DNA of 37,069 bases, taken from NCBI GenBank assembly GCA_029959665.1, contig JASCOI010000018.1:1-37069 (forward strand), given 5' to 3'. Below are positions 16,063 through 23,662 of the stretch, in pieces. The stretch is from Microbacteriaceae bacterium PS02333. GTDB lineage: Bacteria; Actinomycetota; Actinomycetes; Actinomycetales; Microbacteriaceae. Position 1 is the first letter of the stretch. Each line of letters begins with the position of its first letter. The position numbers and the translations under genes are program-made. Under the pieces are notes generated by a model, which did not search any database, had not been told where the DNA came from, and saw only the letters and a list, made by a program, of their open reading frames with translations.

Positions 16063-17580
16063 ATGCCGGCCACCCTGCGATCCCTGCTCGACCGTCGCGA
16101 CCTGCGGCTCCGCATGCTGACCGACGCCGATCCCGACGTCCCGATCACGTGGCTGCACAGCTCCGACCTCCCCGACCCGACCCCGTTCCTCGGCGCCGGG
16201 CAGGCACTGCTCACGACCGGAACCCAGTTCGACTCCGACGCCGAGGTGTCGGCCGAGGCGGCGGACGCGTACGTCCGACGACTGACCGACCGCGGAGTCG
16301 TCGCGCTCGGCTTCGGGACCGAGGTCGTCCGGGCCGGCACGCCCGACGCCCTCGTCGAGGCCTGCCGCACCCATGGGCTGCCGCTCTTCGAGGTCCCCTA
16401 CGAGACCTCGTTCATCGCCGTGGTGCAGGCCAACGCGGAGACGATCGCCCGCGACGCGAACGCCAGGAGCGCATGGGCACTCGCGGCACAGCGCGCCATC
16501 TCCCTCGCCGCCCTGCGCCCGGACGGCCTCGGCGCCACCCTCGCCGAACTCTCCCGGCAGCTCGACTGCTGGGTGGGGCTGCTCGACGTGTCCGGGCGGA
16601 TCGACCGCGCGTACCCCGAGAACGGCATCCCGTCCGACGAGCGCGAACAGCTCGAAGCCGAGGGGGCTCGACTCCTCCGGGGCGGACAGCGCGCGAGCCT
16701 CCCGATGAGCACCGCCACAGGGGGTTTCACCCTCCAGACACTCGGGTCGGGAGGGCATCTCGACGGCGTGCTGGCCATCGCGACCGGATCGCTCGACCAG
16801 GCCGGCCGCGAGGTCGTCACCGCCGTCATCGCCCTCGCCGGACTCGCCCTGCAGCAGAACCGCGAGCTCGCCCGTGCCCGCGGGCTGCTCCGCACCGGCC
16901 TCCTGACGATGCTGTCGTTCGGCGACCCCGAGGTCGTCGAGACCACGTCGCGCGAGCTCTGGGGTCCGCTGCCGGTCGAACCCGTCCGCGTCGCCGCGAT
17001 CGACGTGCCCGACCACCAGACGGACTCCGTGGTGGACCTCCTCGAACTCTGGGTGCAGGAGTCCCCCGGACAGCTGTTCTTCGCCGTCGACGACGCCCTG
17101 TTCCTCTGCGTGAGCGCCGAGGGCCCCGGACCCGTCGAACGCCTCACCATGCAGTACGGGCTGCACGCCGGGCTGTCCGACGGCGCCGGCTACGCGTACT
17201 TCGGCCGCGCCCGGGCCGAGGCCGTCCAAGCACTCGACCGCAGCCGCGAGGGGCGCCCCGGCATCGTCGAGTTCGGCGACCTCGCCCGCGACGGCGTCCT
17301 CGCGCACCTCGCACACACGGACGCCGCCGACATCGCGAGGGCGTTCCTCGCTCCGGTCACCGAGCACGACGCCACCGCCGGCACCGACCTCACCCGGACG
17401 CTCCGCACCTGGCTCGAGCAGAACTGCGAGTACGACCGCGCCGCGCACGTCCTCGGTGTCCACCGGCACACCGCACGCGCACGCATCGAGCACGCCGCGA
17501 GGCTCCTCGACCGGGACCTCGGGCTCTTCGCGACCCGCGCCGACGTCTGGGCAGCGTTCGTCGCACTGCCGGCGGCGTGA
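16063..17580 (+). CDS. PucR-family transcriptional regulator of GABA/putrescine genes
   Basis: A 505-residue regulator. The N-terminal half (about 10-130) matches the PucR purine-catabolism-regulator domain, with WLHSSDLPDPTPFL and LGAGQALLTTG; the C-terminal end (about 445-500) is the PucR helix-turn-helix, RTWLEQNCEYDRAAHVLGVH followed by RHTARARIE. Relatives next to gabT/gabD genes control GABA or polyamine use; here the divergent layout and shared palindrome say the same. ATG at 16063 is taken; a GTG at 16048 would add five residues and cannot be excluded. Whether it activates or represses cannot be read from sequence. Confidence 0.88.
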   Translation: MPATLRSLLDRRDLRLRMLTDADPDVPITWLHSSDLPDPTPFLGAGQALLTTGTQFDSDAEVSAEAADAYVRRLTDRGVVALGFGTEVVRAGTPDALVEACRTHGLPLFEVPYETSFIAVVQANAETIARDANARSAWALAAQRAISLAALRPDGLGATLAELSRQLDCWVGLLDVSGRIDRAYPENGIPSDEREQLEAEGARLLRGGQRASLPMSTATGGFTLQTLGSGGHLDGVLAIATGSLDQAGREVVTAVIALAGLALQQNRELARARGLLRTGLLTMLSFGDPEVVETTSRELWGPLPVEPVRVAAIDVPDHQTDSVVDLLELWVQESPGQLFFAVDDALFLCVSAEGPGPVERLTMQYGLHAGLSDGAGYAYFGRARAEAVQALDRSREGRPGIVEFGDLARDGVLAHLAHTDAADIARAFLAPVTEHDATAGTDLTRTLRTWLEQNCEYDRAAHVLGVHRHTARARIEHAARLLDRDLGLFATRADVWAAFVALPAA

Positions 17581-17608
17581 AACACTCCGCGCTGCCTAGG
17601 CTGGTTCC

Positions 17609-18223
17609 GTGCCCTCTCAGCCCCGCCGCCGACTGAGCGCCGCGGACCGCCTGTCCCAGATCGACGCCGCCGCGGTGGCCGTCGCACGCGCGGACGGCCT
17701 CGCCGGGGTCACACTGCGGTCGGTCGCCGCGTCGATCGGTGTCGCGCCCTCGCTCGTCGCGCACTACCGCCCGTCGATGGAGTCCCTCGTCGCCGACACG
17801 TTCCGCGCGATCGCATCGGCCGAGGTCACCGAGGTGCGTTCGATCGTCGAGGCACGGCCAGCCCCGGTCGCACGGCTCGCGGTCCTGCTCGCGTCGATCA
17901 ACGATCCCTTGCGCGACGACGTCGCCGCACTGTGGGCGGACGCGTGGAGCATCGGTCGAACGAACCCGTCCCTCGCCGAGGCCACCCGCTCCGTGATGGA
18001 CGACTGGCAGGCGCTCGCCCGGTCGGTCGTCGCCCACGGTGTGGCGGACGGATCGATGCACACCGACGACGCGGAGCGCGTCGCGCTCCTCCTCTTCGCA
18101 CTCGTCGACGCGACGAACGGCTACGCGCTCGTCGACTACCGGTCCCGCGCGGAGCGCGGGGACCTGGTGGTCGCCACCATCGCCGGAGCCGTCGGCCTGT
18201 CACCAGCGCAGCTCACGTCCTGA
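17609..18223 (+). CDS. TetR-family transcriptional regulator
   Basis: A 204-residue regulator of the BetI-like branch. The DNA-binding domain (about 10-60) contains GVTLRSVAASIGVAPSLVAH followed by YRPSMESL; the remainder is helical ligand-binding domain. It begins with GTG 28 bases after the PucR-type gene and is probably cotranscribed with it. Candidate targets are the polyamine operons. A hairpin at 18242 follows its stop. Confidence 0.85.
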   Translation: MPSQPRRRLSAADRLSQIDAAAVAVARADGLAGVTLRSVAASIGVAPSLVAHYRPSMESLVADTFRAIASAEVTEVRSIVEARPAPVARLAVLLASINDPLRDDVAALWADAWSIGRTNPSLAEATRSVMDDWQALARSVVAHGVADGSMHTDDAERVALLLFALVDATNGYALVDYRSRAERGDLVVATIAGAVGLSPAQLTS

Positions 18224-18241
18224 CGGCACCCACCGGCCCGA

Positions 18242-18278
18242 CTGGAGGCTCGGCGCCGGTCCGGAACCGGTCCTCCAG
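18242..18278 (+). terminator. hairpin after the TetR gene
   Basis: CTGGAGG and CCTCCAG bracket a GC-rich inner stem (CCGGT and ACCGG). No T tract follows. It lies 18 bases after the stop and ends just before the Fic promoter region, so termination or attenuation is likely. Confidence 0.5.
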
Positions 18279-18283
18279 ACCGT

Positions 18284-18318
18284 CCTTGGTAAAGGTTGTG
18301 CGCTATCCTTTACCAAGG
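18284..18318. promoter_or_regulatory. operator of the Fic gene
   Basis: CCTTGGTAAAGG and CCTTTACCAAGG are perfect 12-base inverted arms separated by 11 bases, ending 21 bases before the Fic start. A -10-like TATCCT lies in the spacer and first base of the second arm. The Fic protein has a C-terminal winged-helix, so self-control through this site is likely. Confidence 0.65.
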
Positions 18319-18339
18319 AGAGCGGGAAGGAAAGGTTCG

Positions 18340-19527
18340 GTGGGCACCACGGCGGTCGGTTGGGAGCAGCACGTCCTCCCCCGGTTCGAGAACCCGGACC
18401 TGCTCCCACGTCGTCAGCGCGAGCTGCGCCACAGCCCGTACCGAGCAGCCGTCGTGCCGCGGATCGCGGACCTCGACGTCCGGGTCGCCGCGAACGCGCG
18501 GGCCGATGCAGACGACGTGTCTGGTGCGATCACCCGGTTCGACGCGGAGTTCGCACACTTCCCGGCACCGTTCTCGGGCGTGCTGCTCCGGAGCGAGTCG
18601 GCATCGAGCTCCGAGATCGAACAGCTGACCGCTGGAGCCCGGGCGATCTCCGAGGCAGAGATCGACGAGCGCGTCACCGGGAACGCACCGCAGATCGTAC
18701 GGAACGTCCGTGCCATGGAAGCGGCGATCGCCCTCGCGGACGACATCGGCGAGGAGACGATCATCGCGATGCACCGCGCCCTCCTCGCCGAATCGGCACC
18801 GTCGATGGTCGGGCACTACCGGAACGAGCAGGTCTGGATCGGCGGGCGACTCCCGCACACCGCGGAGTTCGTTCCGCCCCACCAGAGCGGTGTCCAGGCG
18901 GCGATGGACGACCTCGTGGCGTTCGTTCGCCGAGACGACGTCCCCGTGCTCGTCCAGGCAGCGGTCGCGCACGCCCAGTTCGAGACCATCCACCCGTTCC
19001 CGGACGGCAACGGACGCACCGGACGCGCTCTGGTCCAGTCGATCCTGCGCCGCGGCGGGGTGCTGCAACACCTGACGATCCCCGTGAGCAGTGGACTCCT
19101 CACGGATCTGGATGCCTACTTCGCTGCGCTCGGGGCCTACCGCGCCGGCGACGCGACGCCGATCGTCGAGGTCTTCGCCGACGCCTCGCTCGCCGGCGTC
19201 CGGAACGCGTCCGTGCTCGCGGACGACCTGCGGCAGCTCGAGTCCCGCTGGGACTTCGCCATGCGCGAGCTCCGTTCCGACGCGGCGGCACGGCGGATCG
19301 CCCGGTTCTCGATCGAGCACCCGGTGCTCAACTCCCGGCTCGCGGTCGAGCGGATCGGCGCGACCCGTCCGGCCGTGCTCAACGGGCTCGCGCAACTGGT
19401 CGATCTCGGGATCCTGCGCTTGGCGAACTCGAAGCAACGCAACCGGGTCTGGATCAACGACGACGTGATCGACGCGCTCGACGCGTTCGCCGAACGGAGC
19501 GGGCGCCGCGAGCACCCGCGGTACTGA
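18340..19527 (+). CDS. Fic-family protein with C-terminal winged helix
   Basis: A 395-residue Fic protein, a predicted AMP-transferase for protein hydroxyls. The active-site loop HPFPDGNGRTGR (218-229) matches the family consensus exactly. The N-terminal Fic_N region has SESASSSEIEQ, where the class II inhibitory motif S-x-x-x-E-G/N is present as S90 to E94 but with Gln in the last place. Residues from about 310 on (SIEHPVLNSRLAVERIGATR, then PAVLNGLAQL) form a winged helix. GTG at 18340 is the first start beyond the operator. The unusual Gln might loosen autoinhibition. A toxin or a self-regulated signalling enzyme are both possible; no antitoxin gene adjoins it. Confidence 0.9.
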   Translation: MGTTAVGWEQHVLPRFENPDLLPRRQRELRHSPYRAAVVPRIADLDVRVAANARADADDVSGAITRFDAEFAHFPAPFSGVLLRSESASSSEIEQLTAGARAISEAEIDERVTGNAPQIVRNVRAMEAAIALADDIGEETIIAMHRALLAESAPSMVGHYRNEQVWIGGRLPHTAEFVPPHQSGVQAAMDDLVAFVRRDDVPVLVQAAVAHAQFETIHPFPDGNGRTGRALVQSILRRGGVLQHLTIPVSSGLLTDLDAYFAALGAYRAGDATPIVEVFADASLAGVRNASVLADDLRQLESRWDFAMRELRSDAAARRIARFSIEHPVLNSRLAVERIGATRPAVLNGLAQLVDLGILRLANSKQRNRVWINDDVIDALDAFAERSGRREHPRY

Positions 19528-19532
19528 TCCGC

Positions 19533-20519
19533 TCAGGCGGCCGAGAACGGCGCAGTGACCTCGAGCTCGCCGTGGTCGACGAGCCACCGGACGGCCTCCT
19601 CGACCGTCTCGCCCGCCGTGTGCTGCGGGTCGTAGCCGAGCAGCCGACGCGCCTTCTCGATGCTGAAGACCTGACTGCGCGACAGGTGCTCCCAGCTCGC
19701 GCCGGCCGCGTCCTCGTCGGTGGTCTCGCGGAACCGGTCCCAGCTGACGGACTCGAGCCGGGCCTCCTGTCCGAACCACGACGCCGCGAGCGCCGCGTAC
19801 CCACGGACGTTCAGGGCATCCGGTGCGACGACGGAGAAGTCCTCGCCTGCGGCGGCGTCCCGGTGCTCGACCGCGAGCTCGAACGCCTGCGCGACGTCGT
19901 CGGCGTGCACGTGGTGCATCGTCTCGGCGCCGATCCCGGGGATCTCCAGCGTCGTGCCGGTTGCAAGGCGCCGCCAGACCGACGGGTCGAGGTTCCCGAG
20001 CGGACCGATCGGAGCCCAGCCCGGTCCGCTGATGTGTCCCGGATGCAGGCTCGTCGTGACGAGACCACCGTCGGCGGTCTCCTGCTTGAGCATCCGGGCG
20101 ATGCGGTCCTTCTCGATGCCGTAGGTCCCGAACGGCGGGGTCATCGCGTCCTCGGTGATCGGCAGCACCTCGCTCGGACCAGCGCGCCACACGGAGCCGC
20201 AGTGGACGAGGTGCGTGCCGGTGCCGCGGAGCCGCTCGACGAGTGCCGTCGCCGACTCCAGCGTGAAGCACACGAGGTCGATCACCACGTCGGGCTGCAG
20301 GTCGGCGACGCGATCCGGGAAGGTGCCGTCGCGGTCCTCCTGCTCGCGGTCGGCCGTGACCTGCTGCACGAGTTGCCACTCGGGAGCGTCGGCGTACGCA
20401 CGGCGCTGCCCGCGGCTGATGTTCACGACCCGGTGTCCGGCGCGGACGAGCCGCGGGACCAGGAACGTGCCGATGTGTCCGCTGCCGCCGATGACCACGA
20501 CGCGTTGGTTGCTGCTCAT
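19533..20519 (-). CDS. NAD-dependent epimerase/dehydratase-like protein
   Basis: A 328-residue extended-SDR protein. GGSGHIGTFLVPRL is the N-terminal nucleotide-binding loop, and TYGIEKDRI provides the YxxxK pair of the active site. HVHADDVAQAF is the conserved region lining the substrate pocket. The substrate, likely a nucleotide sugar or related compound, is not clear. ATG at 20519 is preferred to a GTG three codons upstream that sits inside an inverted repeat. It converges with Fic by five bases. Confidence 0.78.
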   Translation of the reverse strand: MSSNQRVVVIGGSGHIGTFLVPRLVRAGHRVVNISRGQRRAYADAPEWQLVQQVTADREQEDRDGTFPDRVADLQPDVVIDLVCFTLESATALVERLRGTGTHLVHCGSVWRAGPSEVLPITEDAMTPPFGTYGIEKDRIARMLKQETADGGLVTTSLHPGHISGPGWAPIGPLGNLDPSVWRRLATGTTLEIPGIGAETMHHVHADDVAQAFELAVEHRDAAAGEDFSVVAPDALNVRGYAALAASWFGQEARLESVSWDRFRETTDEDAAGASWEHLSRSQVFSIEKARRLLGYDPQHTAGETVEEAVRWLVDHGELEVTAPFSAA

Positions 20520-20520
20520 G

Positions 20521-20560
20521 CCGGTCACGGTAGGCCGGTGCGGCTGCGGACCGTGACCGG
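20521..20560. promoter_or_regulatory. inverted repeat between mazF and the epimerase gene
   Basis: CCGGTCACGGT and ACCGTGACCGG are perfect 11-base arms with an 18-base spacer. It begins directly before the epimerase start codon and lies 14 bases after the mazF stop, so it may be a terminator for mazF, an operator for the epimerase gene, or both. Confidence 0.5.
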
Positions 20561-20573
20561 TAAGCCGATCGCG

Positions 20574-20921
20574 TCAGAGACTGAGTGCGAGTCTGACTCC
20601 GGCCTCGACCTGACCGAGCAGGTAGGCGGGCAGCATGCCGACCGGGTGCGGGTCCAGGAACTCGCGGCTGACCGGGCCGACCTGGGTGACGTTCGCGACC
20701 GAGTCCTTGTCGAGGCCGGACGCTCCCGACGGCACGAGCACGTTGCCGGGAAACCGCTCCATCGCGGTGTTCGAGGTGAGCGGAACGGTGAGCACGGTCT
20801 GGATCTTCGATCCCATGAGCCAGTCGGCCTGGAGCACGACGCATGGTCGCACCTTCGCCGGCTCGGAACCCCTCGGAGAACCGGAGTCAGCCCAGACCAC
20901 GTCGCCGCGCTCGATCACCAC
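20574..20921 (-). CDS. mazF: MazF/PemK-family toxin
   Basis: A 115-residue type II toxin that cleaves RNA. The SH3-like fold is indicated by IERGDVVWADSG, KVRPCVVLQADWL, LTVPLTSNT, GNVLVPSGASGL and QVGPVSREFL, which cover the normal MazF length. Its start overlaps the antitoxin stop by seven bases, so the pair is coupled. The Arg of KVRPCVV and the Ser/Thr of PLTSNT are the expected active-site residues. Confidence 0.92.
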   Translation of the reverse strand: MVIERGDVVWADSGSPRGSEPAKVRPCVVLQADWLMGSKIQTVLTVPLTSNTAMERFPGNVLVPSGASGLDKDSVANVTQVGPVSREFLDPHPVGMLPAYLLGQVEAGVRLALSL

Positions 20922-21154
20922 TCGTCGCCTTCGACGCGGTTGCGCTCGCTCTCACGGAGGAAGAGGTCGTCGTCCTGCCCGGACGCGGCAAGAGCAGCGT
21001 TCGCGAGGGCGGTGAGCTCGGACGTCCCCTCGAGTTCGTCGGCGAACCGCGCGGCGGCCGTCCGGTAGAACTGCGACCGGTTCATGCCGTGCTGTCTGGC
21101 CACCCGCTCGAACCGTAGGAAGTCAGCGTCGGGGACCGAGATCGCCTTCTTCAT
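20915..21154 (-). CDS. ribbon-helix-helix antitoxin of the MazF toxin
   Basis: A 79-residue protein: MKKAISVPDADFLRFERVA followed by MNRSQFYRTAA is a ribbon-helix-helix DNA-binding domain, and the acidic C-terminus (GQDDDLFLRESE) is the likely toxin-binding tail. It lies directly upstream of mazF and would neutralise the toxin and repress the operon. The ATG at 21154 is seven bases after a TATACT box, so translation is probably leaderless. Confidence 0.88.
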   Translation of the reverse strand: MKKAISVPDADFLRFERVARQHGMNRSQFYRTAAARFADELEGTSELTALANAALAASGQDDDLFLRESERNRVEGDEW

Positions 21155-21160
21155 GGGCCG

Positions 21161-21166
21161 AGTATA
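21161..21166 (-). promoter_or_regulatory. -10 box of the mazF antitoxin operon
   Basis: TATACT on the minus strand, seven bases before the ATG, implies transcription starting at or next to the start codon. No good -35 is visible. Confidence 0.5.
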
Positions 21167-21291
21167 ACCGGTAGTACCCGCGGGAGTCGAGGTCCGAGCC
21201 CGCGACGGCCGGCGAGGTGACCGCAGTCGGATCGGACCGGCGAGGCGGACGCTTGCCGAGCCTCCAGTCCGCCGAGCGCGCCCGCAACGAC

Positions 21292-21323
21292 GAAGGCCCC
21301 CGCTCTCTCGATCGGGGGCCTTC
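21292..21323. terminator. strong GC hairpin at the core/accessory boundary
   Basis: GAAGGCCCCCG and CGGGGGCCTTC are perfect 11-base arms around a 10-base loop. The strand is unclear because TTCTCATCGTT follows on plus and TTCGTCGTT on minus. No gene next to it on either side clearly uses it. To its left genes are core-like, and to its right begins the gene-poor stretch. Confidence 0.6.
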
Positions 21324-22124
21324 TCATCGTTGCCTGGTGGCGTTAGCGGAAAACCCTTGCTCCCCACCACTTCACGGCCCTCTCTTCGTCGTCGCACGCG
21401 GTCGATCCCACCAGCGGGTGAGCAAGATCCCATCCCCGCGAACACGGGGTTGAACGGCCGATGGGTCGGTCACCTTGCCGCATCTCGAGACCCCGTTCCT
21501 GGCGGCAGTCGCCATTACTAACGGATCTCGGGCCGTGATCCTCCACCTCGGTGGGATTTTGCCCCTCGATGGAGCGGTTCAAGGGGACCTCGTGGCAGGT
21601 TTTCCATCTCCGACTCGTTGTGGCTCGAGCCTCGACGCTGCAGGCTCCGTGCCCCCAGTTCGGGGAATCCTGCGGACGCAGAGCACTTGACGCCCTCGTT
21701 TGCTTGTTACGACGTTGTCGGGCGGCGACATCTCCGAGTTGTGTCTCCCCGGCTTCATGAGACTGGTCGAACCACTCGAACTCTTCGGCAGAGCCATCCA
21801 TCATCGGGGACCATCCAGTCGATTCCCACTCGCGATGAGTGGCTTGCACCGCACCTCGCGGTACTGAGCGCCGAGCCAACGGCGGGTACAGACGATTCGC
21901 TCGCGAGTTGGCGCTGAGGTCAGTTGAGGCAGTAGCCGTGGGTGCCCGCGCATGGTCGTCGACGTCATTCACCGATCGTGCTGCCAAGGGCTACACAGCG
22001 CATCGACGCGGCCCCCGGCGGCGGTAAGTCACCAGCAGCGGCCGGTTTGACACCAGCACCTGACTGGCTCGAGCGTTCGCGGATGAGTCGTCACGGCTCC
22101 CAGTGCAGGCTTTCTGCGCTCGAT
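21324..22124. other. gene-poor stretch, about 800 bases
   Basis: No frame here has coding character that I trust. The longest (21343-21987, minus) reads as mixed composition with no motif. The one short feature is a CRISPR-like repeat at about 21429. The stretch may be a decayed insertion or an island border; no integrase, tRNA or direct repeat was found. Confidence 0.5.
21429..21457 (+). repeat. solitary type I-E-like CRISPR repeat
   Basis: A 29-base sequence with CCCCGCGAACACGGGG hairpin and GTTGAACGG tail resembles type I-E repeats of actinobacteria. There is one copy only, with no spacers and no cas genes in the window. Confidence 0.2.
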
Positions 22125-22146
22125 ATGGCCCTACGCTTAGGGCCAT
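22125..22146. promoter_or_regulatory. palindrome over the start of the XRE gene
   Basis: ATGGCCCTA and TAGGGCCAT are perfect 9-base arms around CGCT. The second arm ends within the ATG at 22145, and TACGCT in the centre can serve as the -10 of a leaderless message. Binding here by the encoded protein would block its own start. Confidence 0.55.
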
Positions 22147-22426
22147 GGGACGTCCGGCGCGCGAGCTACCTGCCGAGCTCTCAGACGCACCCTGGCCGGA
22201 CCGGCCCTCGGCCGACCCGCTCGCTGAAGTCGCCCGCCAGTTGGTGCTGAATCTGCGTGCGGCGACCGGCGGTGAGAGCCTCCGATCGGTAGCCGAACGG
22301 TGCGGTCTCAGCCACACCACGCTCGTTCGAGTGATGAACGGTAAAGCGTGGCCGGACCTCGCAACGATCGCGCGGCTCGAAGCGGGGCTGCACGCTCCGC
22401 TCTGGCCGCGGCACGAGGATTCGTAA
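22145..22426 (+). CDS. small XRE-type helix-turn-helix regulator
   Basis: A 93-residue protein. Its DNA-binding helices are visible at about 45-75, GESLRSVAERCGLSHTTLVR then VMNGKAWPDLATIARLE, matching the lambda-repressor-like fold. The N-terminal 20 residues are Pro-rich. It is preceded by a palindrome that overlaps its start, which points to autorepression. It converges with the 156-residue gene, whose stop is one base away. Likely regulates the accessory genes nearby. Confidence 0.8.
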   Translation: MGRPARELPAELSDAPWPDRPSADPLAEVARQLVLNLRAATGGESLRSVAERCGLSHTTLVRVMNGKAWPDLATIARLEAGLHAPLWPRHEDS

Positions 22427-22427
22427 C

Positions 22428-22898
22428 TCAAACGCCAACCCTCGCCGAGATCACACGATTTACGCGCCGATACTCGAACAACCACCGATACCGATTGACA
22501 TTGCCTTCAACGGTTTTCTCGTATGGAGGCGGGATCCAGATGGCTGATGTGACGCCGGCGAGGGTCTGCAACTGACTCCATGTCCGGTCATCATCGGCGC
22601 GCATGGATACCAAAGCTTGCCGCTGCACGACGCCGGTTTCTGCGGCGATCCGCGCGTCGCCGATGGCCATGAGTACCCGCCTCAAGGTCGAACACGGACC
22701 GCTTGGGAGCGCGAGGAGCCGTTCCCAGGAACGGGTGTCGATGACCAACGTTCCCTCGCTGTGAGGTGTGGAAATCACGACGCTGAAGAGTCCTGCCAGT
22801 TCCGCCGCCACCATGTCCCACCCGGCTGGCAAAAGACGCCTCATGACATCGGAGTGCAGCGGTGCCATGATCTCCGGTCGAGGTGCCTCCTCCACCAT
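22428..22898 (-). CDS. hypothetical protein, 156 residues
   Basis: No family is recognised. A good GGAGGGACGG site lies just before the ATG at 22898, and codon use is regular. Mixed soluble sequence, with SEGTLVIDTRSWERLLALP in the middle and WLFEYRRVNRVISARVGV at the end. It diverges from the six-gene operon at 23048 and could be a member of the same system or its regulator. Confidence 0.6.
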   Translation of the reverse strand: MVEEAPRPEIMAPLHSDVMRRLLPAGWDMVAAELAGLFSVVISTPHSEGTLVIDTRSWERLLALPSGPCSTLRRVLMAIGDARIAAETGVVQRQALVSMRADDDRTWSQLQTLAGVTSAIWIPPPYEKTVEGNVNRYRWLFEYRRVNRVISARVGV

Positions 22899-23047
22899 CC
22901 GTCCCTCCCTCCCAAGCGTCGTCTGCCGGTAGACACCAAGCCGTGGTGGTGCTTAGTATCACCATAGCCGGTCGCCGCGATTCGCGGCGATATGGGAAGT
23001 GCGGGTGCGTTGACAGCACGCATCGCTCCAGCGAGGAGGTAGCTCGG

Positions 23048-23662
23048 ATGTCCGAAGCTGAAGACGTTGCTCACAAGCAGCGGAAGCGCGCTCCGATGGC
23101 CCGAATCCCGTTCTCGCAGCTTCGTTCTGATCCGCCCGAGGGCATGCAAGCGCTCTACGCCGAAGTGCAAGACGGCCAAATCCTCATCCCGGGTCTGAAA
23201 ATGGGCGTCGGCGCTCTCCCCGTCCAGCGGTGGGAGCCGACTCATGCAGCCGCCGGTTGGACGCTTCACGGCGCGGAACTCACTCTCGACATGGGTCATC
23301 CGTTCGGGTCGATGTTCTACCGCAACGACGAGGACGGCCGTGTGCTGCGTATCGGGGTGAAGTGGCATCCGCCGGCGCAGCAGCTCGAGTTCCCCGCTCT
23401 GCACCCGTCGAAGCCAGAGCTGACCTCTGACTGCGCCGATGAGGAGATCGCTGCGGTGGTGTTGGACGCGCGGAGTCGGATCGGGACTCTTGTCGCGGTC
23501 AACGCGCAGATCGGATCGTTCGTCGCCACCGAAGAGTCCGAGAACGCCATCCTCGACGCGTCCGGCCTCGGGCTCGAGCGGCTCTCCGAAGACGACCCGC
23601 GGCTCGCCGGCCGTAATGCGCCCCGGCCGCCAAAGCCGGGCGGGGGCGGCGTTGATGAGTGA
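23048..23662 (+). CDS. unknown protein, first gene of a six-gene operon
   Basis: A 204-residue protein of no known family. It starts MSEAEDVAHKQRKRAPMARI with AGGAGG at 23034-23039 and includes WTLHGAELTLDMGHPFGSMF, RIGVKWHPPAQQLEFPALHP, and a Pro/Gly-rich tail PPKPGGGGVDE, which suggests a soluble globular protein with a flexible end. Its stop overlaps the start of the next gene by eight bases. The divergent upstream region has a TCGCCGCGA hairpin at 22972-22990 and a TTGACA at 23010-23015 without a matching -10. Confidence 0.75.
   Translation: MSEAEDVAHKQRKRAPMARIPFSQLRSDPPEGMQALYAEVQDGQILIPGLKMGVGALPVQRWEPTHAAAGWTLHGAELTLDMGHPFGSMFYRNDEDGRVLRIGVKWHPPAQQLEFPALHPSKPELTSDCADEEIAAVVLDARSRIGTLVAVNAQIGSFVATEESENAILDASGLGLERLSEDDPRLAGRNAPRPPKPGGGGVDE

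Noticed and set aside
18039-21068. Plus-strand open frame of 1009 codons
   Set aside because: Arginine-rich shadow of the Fic and epimerase genes in another frame; common in high-GC DNA.
21343-21987. Minus-strand open frame of 214 codons
   Set aside because: No motif, no ribosome site, and patchwork composition across a stretch that also contains a CRISPR-like repeat; not kept as a gene.
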